Positions 32,115-40,875 of a DNA stretch of 64,000 nt are shown here, piece by piece; within the stretch, counting starts at the first letter, position 1; each line of letters begins with the position of its first letter. The stretch lies in assembly GCA_002394205.1 (NCBI GenBank), contig DGTC01000006.1, positions 1 through 64,000 on the forward strand, in the 5' to 3' direction. This DNA is from Lachnospira sp. UBA4346. GTDB taxonomy: Bacteria > Bacillota > Clostridia > Lachnospirales > Lachnospiraceae. Under the pieces are notes generated by a model that saw only the letters and a program-made list of their open reading frames with translations, was not told the DNA's origin and made no database searches. A program made the translations under genes and the position numbers.

Positions 32115-33668
32115 TTATCTGTAATACTGCATTTTCTTTTCGATTCGTTCCATCACATATGCAACAACAAAATTGAAAATATAATAGAACAATCCAGCCA
32201 CAAATAATGGCATGATACTTGCCTGTGTTGCTGCAACCTGCTTCGCTAATGTAAACATTTCCGTATATGCAAGTGCAAACGCAAGGGAAGTATCCTTAAC
32301 CAGCGTAATAACCTCATTCGTTACCGGCGGCAATACCGCCTTTACCATCTGTGGAAATACAATCTTTGTAAATGTCTGACTTCTTGAATATCCCAATACT
32401 TCAGCTGCTTCATACTGTCCGATTGGAACTGCTTCAATTCCTGCACGATAAATTTCTGCAAAATATGCTGCATAATTCAGCGAAAATCCAATAATTACCG
32501 CATAAAAACGATACGATGATGACAATGAAATACCAAATACATAATATGGCCCAAAGAATACAACCAAAAGCTGTAACATCAATGGTGTTCCACGCATAAT
32601 TGAAATATAAATCTTCGCAATCCATCTTAACACGGTAAATTTAGAGCGTCTGATAAATGTAACGAGCAAACCTAATGGCTGTGAAAAAATTAACGTAAGC
32701 ACAAAAATCACAAGCGTAGCTGCCATACCTGCTGCAAGCTGTCCTAAGATATCAAAGAATCCGCTTACGCTGCTATTCTTTCCACCATCAGACTCCTCCT
32801 GTTTCATCACAGCATCTTTGCCTTCCTGACCAAGACAAATACTCTCATCTACTTCCCATTTCTTTGCAATCTCTTCAAATGTTCCATCCGCTAACATTTC
32901 ATTCAACGCTTCCTGCACCTGATTACGAAGCGTTGTATTGCCCTTCTTAAAACCAATTCCATATTCCTCTGAAGAAATATGGTCATTTAACAAACGGAAT
33001 GAATTGCCGCGTGCTTTTAATTCATAACTTGCCACGCCAATATCCATACAAATGGCATCAACGGAACCTGACTGCAAATTCATAAATGCACTGTTATAAT
33101 CCCCCATCTGCTGTAATGATGCAAACGATGCTGCCAATTTTAAATTGTCTTCTGTCGCATCTTCACCTGTCAGTGCTGCAAGCGCAGAAGAATCTGCCTG
33201 TACTGCTACGACTTTGCCTGCAAGGTCATTTAACTTTGTAATATTCGTCTCTGACTTTACTACGACGACCTGTGAATTATCAATATATGCAGATGACCAG
33301 GTATAATCCTTTTCCCTGCCATTCATTGTAAATCCATTCCAAATACAGTCAATCGTCCCCGAATTCAACTCCATATCCTTTGAATCCCAGTCAATCGGCT
33401 GCTTTACAAGTGTCCAGCCATTGCGGTTACAGACTTCCTGTGCCAGTTCCAAATCAAAACCAACATATTCTCCGTTCTCATCCTTATATCCATATGGCGG
33501 AAACTCCGCATCAAATCCCACTGTAAAGGTGGCATCATTTTCTCTGCTCTTTTGTTTAGATGTACATCCTGCTGCCACTCCTGCAAACATACTTCCTAAT
33601 AATAACAATACAATCAGATGCTTAATTGTATAATTTTTAACAATCTTACCGGCTCTATTCTTCCACAT
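32115..33668 (-). CDS. amino acid ABC transporter, fused binding protein and permease
   Basis: 517 residues. A lipoprotein signal (VAAGC) is followed by a family 3 solute-binding domain (about 48-280: FTVGFDAEFPPYGYKDENGE, WNGFTMNGREKDY) and a HisM-type permease domain (about 300-517: GQLAAGMAATLVIF, MRGTPLMLQLLVVFF, EAAEVLGYSRSQTF). Such fusions are known in Firmicutes and tether the receptor to its own channel. AAGG lies 5 nt before the ATG. The ATPase gene follows directly. Confidence 0.92.
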   Translation of the reverse strand: MWKNRAGKIVKNYTIKHLIVLLLLGSMFAGVAAGCTSKQKSRENDATFTVGFDAEFPPYGYKDENGEYVGFDLELAQEVCNRNGWTLVKQPIDWDSKDMELNSGTIDCIWNGFTMNGREKDYTWSSAYIDNSQVVVVKSETNITKLNDLAGKVVAVQADSSALAALTGEDATEDNLKLAASFASLQQMGDYNSAFMNLQSGSVDAICMDIGVASYELKARGNSFRLLNDHISSEEYGIGFKKGNTTLRNQVQEALNEMLADGTFEEIAKKWEVDESICLGQEGKDAVMKQEESDGGKNSSVSGFFDILGQLAAGMAATLVIFVLTLIFSQPLGLLVTFIRRSKFTVLRWIAKIYISIMRGTPLMLQLLVVFFGPYYVFGISLSSSYRFYAVIIGFSLNYAAYFAEIYRAGIEAVPIGQYEAAEVLGYSRSQTFTKIVFPQMVKAVLPPVTNEVITLVKDTSLAFALAYTEMFTLAKQVAATQASIMPLFVAGLFYYIFNFVVAYVMERIEKKMQYYR

Positions 33669-33833
33669 ACGAACCTTACCTCTTTCTTACGTATCCCAAT
33701 GGATGTTCTATTCTTTATCGCTTTATCACGCTATCACAACAATAGCTTTCTAAGTATACTATATCTGCTTTGATTTCACAAGCAATATTCTTAGGCAAGT
33801 TTCGCTATCTTGTATTCATACTCCATATCTGTC

Positions 33834-34055
33834 TTATCCAATTACATTTTTTGCACGTTCAAAGGAATCCATATGCACTAAGATATCACACTTGTCATTC
33901 TTACGATTACTTAACAACCGCAAAATTCCCTTGTGGCGATTCCACTGTTCAAAATAAGAAATATTATGCTCTTGTAAAATCTTTTCAATCTTCTTACATT
34001 CTTCTAATGTTACTGCGGAACACAACAAACGTTCCTTTGTTCCAAATTCTGCCAT
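33834..34055 (-). CDS. small conserved protein, possibly DUF2007-like
   Basis: 73 residues, soluble: LCSAVTLEECKKIEKILQEHNISYF resembles the N-terminus of DUF2007/'putative signal-transducing' proteins. That assignment is tentative. The start has a very good GGAGG site 4 nt upstream. It lies 35 bp after the MATE exporter on the same strand, so it is probably co-transcribed with it. Confidence 0.6.
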   Translation of the reverse strand: MAEFGTKERLLCSAVTLEECKKIEKILQEHNISYFEQWNRHKGILRLLSNRKNDKCDILVHMDSFERAKNVIG

Positions 34056-34090
34056 ACTGCCTCCATTTACATATATATAACTTTCTCATC

Positions 34091-35422
34091 TTATGTAAGT
34101 GCTTTTCTCTCAAGCCAGCGTCCTGAACGAAAACGCCATACGAACATGACAGATCTTGCTGCCCAATCGACAAACATTCCAATCCATACACCAAGTACGC
34201 CAAGTCCTAAAACAACACCAAAGAAATAGCTGCTTCCCACACGGAATATCCACATTGATGCAATGCTGACAATCATTGTAAATGTCGCATCACCGGATGC
34301 ACGCAGCGCATTCGACAACGTAAATGACAATGGCCATATAAATAACGATGTAACACTAAAGCAGCGAAGAATCAGTGTTGCAATTCCATGTGCCTCTGCT
34401 GACAGGTTGAATATAGATGAAAATACACCTGCCATCATAAATAATATAATATTACAAATCCAGTCTCCAATGTAAGCATATTTTAAAATACGCTTTGTAT
34501 AAGATACTGCCTGTTCTTTTTCTCCTGCTCCCACGCACTGTCCAACAATCGTAATTAAGGCAAGTCCCATCGATGCAGCCGGAATATTTGCAAAATCAAT
34601 AATCGTATATCCGACTGAATTCGCCGCAATCGAAGCTGTTCCGAATGTAGATACCATACTTGTTACCGACAGTTTTCCTATCTGAAACATTCCATTTTCA
34701 ATTCCACTCGGAATACCGATTGTTAAGATTTTACCAATAATACTGCCATCCGGGATAAATTCAGAAATGTGTCGAATTCGAATCGGATTGCTCTTTCCAA
34801 GCACTAAAATCGTCATCGCAATTCCTGCCACGACACGGCTAAGCAGCGTCGCAAATGCCACGCCAAATACACTCCAATGAAATCCAAATACAAATACTGC
34901 ATTGCCTAACACATTGACAATATTCATCAGTACACTGATTTTCATGCTGACCGAACTGTTTCCCGTGCTGCGAAAAATCGCTGCACCTGCATTATAGATT
35001 CCAAGAAATGGAAATGAAATACTCGTTACCATGAAATAGAGAATCGCACTCTCCATAACGGACTCATCCACACTTCCAAATACAAACCGCAATACCGGTC
35101 TGGTACAAGTCAGTGAAATCATCATCATCGTAACCGCAAAAATAACAAGTACTGTTTCTAACTGTGCACCGGATTTCTGTGCCTGTCCTTCTTCCCGCTT
35201 GCCAATATACTGACTGCATACAACTGCACCGCCTGTTGCAAGTGCTGCCATTACCTGAATAATAAGGCGATTGATATTATCAACCAATGCCACGCCGGAG
35301 ATTGCTGCTTCTCCTGCCTGCGATACCATTAATGTATCGACCATACCGACGCTGACTGCTAAGAGCTGTTCAAACATCAGTGGGATAATTAACTTTCGTA
35401 AATCTTTCCTGCTAAATAACAT
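34091..35422 (-). CDS. MATE family efflux transporter
   Basis: 443-residue multidrug/toxin exporter with about 12 helices in two halves. It starts MLFSRKDLRKLIIPLMFEQL and carries GMVDTLMVSQAGEAAISGVA, typical of MATE helix 1-2. GAGGAAG lies upstream of the ATG at 35422; the frame runs 23 codons further without a good ribosome site. The coupling ion and substrates are unknown. A 73-residue protein follows. Confidence 0.88.
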   Translation of the reverse strand: MLFSRKDLRKLIIPLMFEQLLAVSVGMVDTLMVSQAGEAAISGVALVDNINRLIIQVMAALATGGAVVCSQYIGKREEGQAQKSGAQLETVLVIFAVTMMMISLTCTRPVLRFVFGSVDESVMESAILYFMVTSISFPFLGIYNAGAAIFRSTGNSSVSMKISVLMNIVNVLGNAVFVFGFHWSVFGVAFATLLSRVVAGIAMTILVLGKSNPIRIRHISEFIPDGSIIGKILTIGIPSGIENGMFQIGKLSVTSMVSTFGTASIAANSVGYTIIDFANIPAASMGLALITIVGQCVGAGEKEQAVSYTKRILKYAYIGDWICNIILFMMAGVFSSIFNLSAEAHGIATLILRCFSVTSLFIWPLSFTLSNALRASGDATFTMIVSIASMWIFRVGSSYFFGVVLGLGVLGVWIGMFVDWAARSVMFVWRFRSGRWLERKALT

Positions 35423-35616
35423 CTTCTTTCTTCCTCGTACTTCTCTTTTGAGGATTTCAATGTCATAAATATGCTTATTTATAAGACGCAACTGTGTAAC
35501 ATTTAAACACGAACGAGGTTTGTTTATTGATTTTACAATTTAATATCTGCGTATATTTTTATCACATCAAAATCCTATAAAACAGTTATATCCTTCCTCC
35601 TACATTCGGAAATTAT

Positions 35617-35663
35617 GAGAAACAGACGCTGGCAACTCAATGAATTGCCAGCGTCTGTTTCTC
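35617..35663. other. perfect 19-bp inverted repeat in the ilvE-MATE gap
   Basis: GAGAAACAGACGCTGGCAA, a 9-nt loop, then its exact complement. No T-run follows on either side, but the distal arm is U-rich (CTGTTTCTC). Probably the ilvE terminator. The rest of the 387-bp gap 35423-35809 is AT-rich with nothing else recognised. Confidence 0.6.
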
Positions 35664-35809
35664 CTGCAACAATTCCATCAAACGAAATGTATTACCCCGC
35701 CGTATTTCGTCGCTGCACTTTTTCTATATGTATTGTATTGTTTTCTCTTTGGTACATTTTTATTACTTACAGAAAATACATTCTGTAAAAGACTACTTCT
35801 TATACGAAA

Positions 35810-36835
35810 CTATTTGATTTCGTAAATCCATCCTTCCGGAGCTTCAATTGTACCCTGCTGGATACCTGTTAATGTATCATAAAGCTTCTGAATTGTAGGT
35901 CCCATCTTCTCCATTCCGCTAGGGAAGCAGATTTCCTTGCCATGGTCAACAATCTTACCAACCGGTGAGATAACTGCTGCTGTACCACACAGACCACATT
36001 CTGCGAAATCTTTCACTTCATCAAATAATACTTCTCTATGTTCAACCTTCATTCCAAGATAATGTTCTGCTACATATGTAAGAGAACGACGTGTGATTGA
36101 AGGTAAGATACTGTCTGACTTTGGTGTTACTAATGTAGCATCCTTTGTGATGAAGATGAAGTTTGCGCCACCTGTTTCTTCAACCTTTGTTCTTGTTGCA
36201 GCATCTAAGTACATATTCTCTGCATAACCTTCTTCATGTGCTGTAACGATTGGATGTAAGCTCATCGCATAATTTAAACCTGCCTTGATATGACCAGTAC
36301 CATGAGGTGCTGCTCGATCAAAGTCTGAAACCTTAATTGTGATTGGCTTTGCACCACCCTTAAAGTAAGGACCTACCGGTGTAACCAAAATTCTGAACTG
36401 ATATTCATCTGCCGGCTTAACACCGATAACAGGGTTGCTGCCAAACATATATGGACGAATGTAGAGTGTTGCACCTGAACCATATGGTGGTACCCAGCTC
36501 TCATTTGCCTTAACAACATCTGCTACAGCCTTGATGAACTTATCCTGTGGAAATACAGGCATTTCAAGTCTCTTTGCAGAATCTTCCATTCTCTGTGCAT
36601 TTAAATCCGGACGGAAGATTACAACCTTGCCATCTTTTGTCTCGTATGCCTTCATTCCTTCAAAACAAGTCTGTGCATACTGCAATACACCGGCACACTC
36701 ACTAAGGACAACCTTATCGTCTTCTGTAATGACACCTTCATCCCATGCTCCGTCTTTATAATTTGCGACAAATCTCTTATCTGTCTTGATATAACCAAAA
36801 CTTAAGTTTGCCCAGTCAAGATTCTTCTTTTCCAT
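35810..36835 (-). CDS. ilvE: branched-chain amino acid aminotransferase
   Basis: 341-residue class IV PLP enzyme interconverting Leu, Ile and Val with their 2-oxo acids. The PLP lysine is in HGTGHIKAGLNYAMS and the phosphate-binding part in GGANFIFITKDATLVTP. It starts MEKKNLDWANLSFGY. It has its own promoter, 78 bp upstream of the start, despite following the aldolase gene. No other ilv or leu gene is nearby. Confidence 0.95.
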   Translation of the reverse strand: MEKKNLDWANLSFGYIKTDKRFVANYKDGAWDEGVITEDDKVVLSECAGVLQYAQTCFEGMKAYETKDGKVVIFRPDLNAQRMEDSAKRLEMPVFPQDKFIKAVADVVKANESWVPPYGSGATLYIRPYMFGSNPVIGVKPADEYQFRILVTPVGPYFKGGAKPITIKVSDFDRAAPHGTGHIKAGLNYAMSLHPIVTAHEEGYAENMYLDAATRTKVEETGGANFIFITKDATLVTPKSDSILPSITRRSLTYVAEHYLGMKVEHREVLFDEVKDFAECGLCGTAAVISPVGKIVDHGKEICFPSGMEKMGPTIQKLYDTLTGIQQGTIEAPEGWIYEIK

Positions 36836-36912
36836 CTGTAATTACTTCCTTCCATTGTTAGATTCGCTTGTTTCGAGAAGTATGTTCATTTCCCACGCAA
36901 CGCTTAATCCAT

Positions 36913-36941
36913 ATTTTACTGCTATGACTTGTTAAAGTCAA
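36913..36941 (-). promoter_or_regulatory. sigma-A promoter of ilvE
   Basis: Minus-strand TTGACT, 17 bp, TAAAAT. It begins 8 bp beyond the aldolase stop codon. The leader of about 70 nt shows no T-box features. Confidence 0.75.
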
Positions 36942-36948
36942 TACAAGA

Positions 36949-37923
36949 TTATTCTCTGTCAAGCAATGTCTGATAGAAATTGAAATAATCTGTCCGCTTA
37001 TCTGCCGTAAATGCCATTGCACTTCTTGGATGCTGGTTCTGCTGTCCCGTCAGCATATACTGCACATCACATCCCCATACAACACCTGCTGCCTTGATTG
37101 GAAGCATATGATTTTCAACAAACTTTAATACCGGACTGATGCTGTATTTTGGATTTCTTAAAAATCCCATCAGCAATTCCATATAACAGTTGCCGGCACC
37201 ACGTCCCATACCGCTCATTGTTGCATCTAAGTAGCTTACACCCATAGAACATGCTTCAATGGTATTCGCAAATGCGAGCTGCTGATTGTTGTGTGCATGA
37301 ATACCAATCGACTTATTATATTTATCTGCAACCTTTAAATATTTCTTTGCATATTCACGAATCTGTTCCGGATATAACGAACCGTAACTATCTACTAAGT
37401 AAATCGCATCTGCCTTGCTCTGACCTAACATATCCAGTGCAAGGTCTAAATCCTTCTCATGTGCTGTCGATACTGCCATAATATTAATTGTCACTTCATA
37501 TCCCAAATCTGCACAGTAATTAATCATCTCAATCGCTGCCGGAATCGTATTGACATATGTTGCAATACGAATCATATCAATGACACTGTCCTTCTTTGGA
37601 ATAATATCTCTCTTATAATCTGTTCTGCCGACATCCGCCATAACCGCAATCTTTAAATCCGTATCATTTTCACCCACGATTGCACGAATATCTTCTTCCT
37701 TACAGAACTTCCACTTACCGAAATCTTCCTCCGGGAAAATGTCCTTTGAAGCCTTATAACCAAATTCCATATAATCAACGCCTGCTGCGATATTTGCTGC
37801 ATATAAATCCTTTACAAACTGGTCATCAAATCGAAAGTCATTGACAATTCCTCCATCTCTTAATGTACAGTCAACAACCTTAATATCTGGTCTGTATGAA
37901 ACCAATTCACCTTTTTTACCCAT
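36949..37923 (-). CDS. DRE-TIM metallolyase-type aldolase, function unknown
   Basis: 324-residue HMGL-like TIM barrel: VVDCTLRDGGIVNDF carries the metal and catalytic DRD/G motif, and SIGIHAHNNQQLAFAN the metal-binding His pair. Relatives are labelled 'aldolase catalytic domain', 4-hydroxy-2-oxovalerate aldolase or HMG-CoA lyase. The C-terminal region lacks the LeuA regulatory domain, so it is not a full isopropylmalate synthase. The start at 37923 has ATGGAG 6 nt upstream; a longer frame to 37992 exists. It lies upstream of ilvE, suggesting work on a branched 2-oxo acid, which is inference. Confidence 0.8.
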   Translation of the reverse strand: MGKKGELVSYRPDIKVVDCTLRDGGIVNDFRFDDQFVKDLYAANIAAGVDYMEFGYKASKDIFPEEDFGKWKFCKEEDIRAIVGENDTDLKIAVMADVGRTDYKRDIIPKKDSVIDMIRIATYVNTIPAAIEMINYCADLGYEVTINIMAVSTAHEKDLDLALDMLGQSKADAIYLVDSYGSLYPEQIREYAKKYLKVADKYNKSIGIHAHNNQQLAFANTIEACSMGVSYLDATMSGMGRGAGNCYMELLMGFLRNPKYSISPVLKFVENHMLPIKAAGVVWGCDVQYMLTGQQNQHPRSAMAFTADKRTDYFNFYQTLLDRE

Positions 37924-37991
37924 CTTAATCTCCATTCCGCAATCTGTCTCAACAAGCAGTTGCCTTGTAATATTTCGCTTTATTTTTGTCA

Positions 37992-38014
37992 CTTTAAAGC
38001 GTTAAACTTTAAAG
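37992..38014 (-). promoter_or_regulatory. paired CTTTAAAG sites at the aldolase promoter
   Basis: Two copies of the palindrome CTTTAAAG, 15 bp apart, straddling the predicted transcription start. The geometry suits an operator, but no regulator is known. Confidence 0.35.
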
Positions 38015-38015
38015 C

Positions 38016-38043
38016 ATTATAGCATATATAGAAAATTTTGCAA
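38016..38043 (-). promoter_or_regulatory. sigma-A promoter of the aldolase gene
   Basis: Minus-strand TTGCAA, 16 bp, TATAAT. Start expected near 38009. Confidence 0.6.
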
Positions 38044-38061
38044 CCCCTTCTGAGAAAATAC

Positions 38062-38117
38062 GTGCAATTTGACATATTGAAACATAAAATACATCTTTTG
38101 ACACCCGAAGCCTATAA
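38062..38117. repeat. 56-bp dispersed element, copy A
   Basis: Begins GTGCAATTTGACA. Ungapped alignment with 61872-61927 gives 44 identical positions of 56. Confidence 0.55.
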
Positions 38118-38120
38118 TAT

Positions 38121-38169
38121 AAAAAACTCCTTATATACTGTGAAATTTCATTCATAATATATAAGGAGT
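38121..38169 (-). terminator. terminator of the trigger-factor-like lipoprotein gene
   Basis: Minus-strand ACTCCTTATATA / TATATAAGGAGT, a perfect 12-bp stem, followed by TTTTTT. It lies 30 bp after the stop codon. Confidence 0.85.
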
Positions 38170-38198
38170 AATCATTTTATAAAATGCTGTCAAACAAC

Positions 38199-39368
38199 TT
38201 ACTGCACGGTTGTCTGGCTGTTAATGTATTCCTGAACCTTCTGATAAAGAACTTCATAACCTACTTCTGAATTCATCTGGTTACCGTATGTTGAAACGAT
38301 TTCTGCATAATCATTGTATCCATAATAAGAAGCGAGCTGTGCGCCCATATCATTGATTTCATCTTCTGTTACTGTGATATTTTCATTGTTTGCAATAATT
38401 GTAACACCCATCTTCTCTAATAAGTAAGACTGTGCATATTCCTTTGCATAATCATTGAATGCATCCTCTGTTTCAAAGCCATATACCTGTGATAAATAGC
38501 CCTGGAAATCTGAAATACCATAATATGAACCATACTGGTTATATTCTGACTGTACATTTGACTTCAATGTATCAATAAGCTTGTTTAATTCTTCTTCCGG
38601 ATATCCTGTTGACTGGATTCCTTCTGAAATCTTCTGCCATGCTGCCTGATACTTACTGCTGTCATATGTTGACTTTGCCTGTGTCTCTAAGTATTCTCTT
38701 ACATACTTACGAAGTTCTTCTACCGTCTTTGCTTCTACCTGAAGATCTGCTGCATTATTTGCAACCCATTCATCTGTAAGTTCCGGAAGTGTTGTCTTTT
38801 CAATGCTGTTGACTGTTACCTGGAAAATAACATCCTTACCTGCAAGATCTGATGATGAATAGTTGTCTGGGAAACGACAAGGAATATCTGTCTGCTGACC
38901 TACTGTAAGACCTGCAAGTCCCTTATCAAGATCATCAATAAACTTTCCTGAACCGATTGTATAAGATACATCTGTTGCCGTACCGCCTGAGAAAGCTGTA
39001 CCATCTAATAAACCGCTGTAATCTAATGTAATTGTATCACCATTTGCCGTAACACCTTCTGTTAAGGATTCTGTTGTACCATACTGTGAAATCAGATTCT
39101 TAATATAATCTTCAACATCTGCATCTGTTACAGCTTCTAACTTCGCATCTAATGCAACTGTCAAATTCTTATACTCCGGCATTGTAAGAAACTTCTTGTA
39201 GTTCTCTGCATCTGCCTTAATACTGTCTGCGTACTGTGCTGCTGAAATATCCTGATTCGAAGATACTGCGTTCTGTGTGTCACTGTTCTTATTATTAGAT
39301 GCGCCACAACCTGCTAATGAAACAACAAGTGAAGCTGCCATAATTACTCCAAATACTTTTTTTCTCAT
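38199..39368 (-). CDS. trigger-factor-like FKBP peptidyl-prolyl isomerase lipoprotein
   Basis: 389-residue lipoprotein (lipobox SLAGC) with an FKBP-type domain (about 110-200: GDTITLDYSGLLDGTAFSGG, GLAGLTVGQQTDIPCRFPDNY) and a trigger-factor-like helical C-terminal part (about 205-385). It probably folds secreted proteins outside the membrane. This differs from cytosolic trigger factor, which also binds ribosomes; no ribosome-binding N-terminal domain is present. The start at 39368 has AAAGGA 6 nt upstream. The mRNA has a long structured leader. Confidence 0.85.
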   Translation of the reverse strand: MRKKVFGVIMAASLVVSLAGCGASNNKNSDTQNAVSSNQDISAAQYADSIKADAENYKKFLTMPEYKNLTVALDAKLEAVTDADVEDYIKNLISQYGTTESLTEGVTANGDTITLDYSGLLDGTAFSGGTATDVSYTIGSGKFIDDLDKGLAGLTVGQQTDIPCRFPDNYSSSDLAGKDVIFQVTVNSIEKTTLPELTDEWVANNAADLQVEAKTVEELRKYVREYLETQAKSTYDSSKYQAAWQKISEGIQSTGYPEEELNKLIDTLKSNVQSEYNQYGSYYGISDFQGYLSQVYGFETEDAFNDYAKEYAQSYLLEKMGVTIIANNENITVTEDEINDMGAQLASYYGYNDYAEIVSTYGNQMNSEVGYEVLYQKVQEYINSQTTVQ

Positions 39369-39396
39369 AATATATCCTTTCATTATTGAATATGCA

Positions 39397-39520
39397 TTGG
39401 GTTATCTGTTATTATTGTTACGTCGTAATTATTCAGAACAGGTCGAAGCATTTACTGCCAAGACCGTGAGAATATGATTCGATGTACAAATTCCATTTGC
39501 ATGCCCTAACCCAAAGGCAG
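39397..39520 (-). promoter_or_regulatory. branched structured RNA leader, candidate riboregulator
   Basis: The minus-strand transcript can fold into a multi-branch shape closed by TTGGGTTA / TAACCCAA (39507-39514 with 39397-39404). Inside are hairpin ATGCAAAT / ATTTGTACAT, a two-tier stem GGTC+GGCA / TGCT+GACC with loop GTAAA, and CTGTT / AACAG containing TTAC / GTAA. The 5' end, CCTGCC, could pair with GGCAG of the second arm as an alternative. The element starts about 10 nt after the predicted start site and ends about 20 nt before the ribosome site. No known riboswitch class is recognised. Confidence 0.45.
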
Positions 39521-39531
39521 GCGACTATATT

Positions 39532-39560
39532 GTTATATCATAATCAATAAAAAATGAAAA
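39532..39560 (-). promoter_or_regulatory. promoter of the structured leader
   Basis: Minus-strand TTTTCA, 17 bp, TATAAC. Transcription would begin near 39525, just ahead of the folded region. Confidence 0.5.
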
Positions 39561-39605
39561 GCTATTTCACATATTTTTCACGAAAACAAAGGAGTGTTCG
39601 TTTTT

Positions 39606-40715
39606 ATGAATCATTCACAAATATCCACACAAAAGCATTATTTTCCTCCAAAAATGTGTGGATTTACTGCGATTTTATTTCGATTATTATACGTCGGTAA
39701 GTATTTCCGCAATGCTTCTGCAATCTTATGTGTGTTTGTGATTTTTTTCACAAGCGGATGCACACGCCCCGTCACAAAAATTGCAGACCCGGTAACCGTC
39801 AGCGATTTCAAATTAAATACTTATGTATCCATTAGCGGATATACAAGCAATGCCACAACTGCCGCCTTAAAAGAATGTCTGAATCTGTGCGATACCTATG
39901 AGCATCTGTTTTCAAGAACATTACCGGAAAGTACCCTCTATCAGGTCAATCACAGACAAACAGATATGATTCCGGCAGAACTTGCCACGCTGATTCAATA
40001 CGGCATAGACTATGGCAAATTATCCGACGGTGCATTTGACATTACGATCGGAAGCGTCTCAAGTCTGTGGGATTTTACCGCAGAACACCCTCAGGTTCCG
40101 GAGGCTTCTGCCATCGCAGACGCTTTACAGTATGTAGATTATACAGCAATTACACTGACACCTACTAACGATACTGACGGTTCCTACCGCATAACTATGC
40201 CTGAACATACTATGATTGATTTAGGGGCAATTGCAAAAGGCTACATTGCCGACCGTATCAAAGATGCACTCTTAGAACGTGGGATTACAAGTGCTGTCAT
40301 TAATCTCGGCGGAAATGTATTATGCGTTGGCAGCAAACAGCACGATGCTGCTTTTACAATTGGAATTCGCAAGCCATTTAGCAAAACAGAAGAATCCCTT
40401 ACGTATCTGGGACTGAAAAACAAATCTTCTGTATCTTCCGGCACATATGAACGATATTTTGAGCAAAACGGCAACTTCTATCATCACATTTTAAATCCTG
40501 CAACCGGATATCCTTATAATAATAACCTGACCGGCGTTACCATTCTTTCAGATGAATCGGTGACCGGCGACTGTTTAAGCACCACCTGCTTTGCACTTGG
40601 TCTGGAAAAAGGACTTGCGCTGATTGAAGATACGCAGGGAGTTGAAGCATTGTTTATCACGGCAGACGGCACGCAGGTTACATCTAGTGGCTGGGCTTCC
40701 TATGAGGCAAATTAA
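39606..40715 (+). CDS. apbE: ApbE FAD:protein FMN transferase lipoprotein
   Basis: 369 residues with a membrane anchor or lipoprotein signal (FFTSGC near residue 52). The ApbE domain attaches FMN to Ser/Thr of target proteins such as Rnf or Nqr subunits; motifs are LSDGAFDITIG, MIDLGAIAKGYIADR, INLGGNVLCVG and the Thr/Asp metal site region DCLSTTCFALG. The unusually long N-terminus (about 40 residues before the hydrophobic stretch) may mean the true start is internal. No Rnf genes are in the window. AAAGGAG lies 11 nt before the ATG. Confidence 0.9.
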   Translation: MNHSQISTQKHYFPPKMCGFTAILFRLLYVGKYFRNASAILCVFVIFFTSGCTRPVTKIADPVTVSDFKLNTYVSISGYTSNATTAALKECLNLCDTYEHLFSRTLPESTLYQVNHRQTDMIPAELATLIQYGIDYGKLSDGAFDITIGSVSSLWDFTAEHPQVPEASAIADALQYVDYTAITLTPTNDTDGSYRITMPEHTMIDLGAIAKGYIADRIKDALLERGITSAVINLGGNVLCVGSKQHDAAFTIGIRKPFSKTEESLTYLGLKNKSSVSSGTYERYFEQNGNFYHHILNPATGYPYNNNLTGVTILSDESVTGDCLSTTCFALGLEKGLALIEDTQGVEALFITADGTQVTSSGWASYEAN

Positions 40716-40875
40716 ATTTAAATAAAAACCTTCATCAAAAATATAGCAAACCTCATTCGTTAAATTCCAGACATACAAACGTTTTCAACACCCAAATATA
40801 ATAACGAAGTGTGTGGTGAAATAAATTACATACACCCTATAACTTCTAACTTTTACGATATAAAAGGAGATTTCT

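Noticed and set aside
36836..36948. Possible T-box or other attenuator in front of ilvE.
   Set aside because: The leader is only about 70 nt from the mapped-looking promoter, and no specifier loop or T-box sequence (TGGNACCGCG-like) is present.
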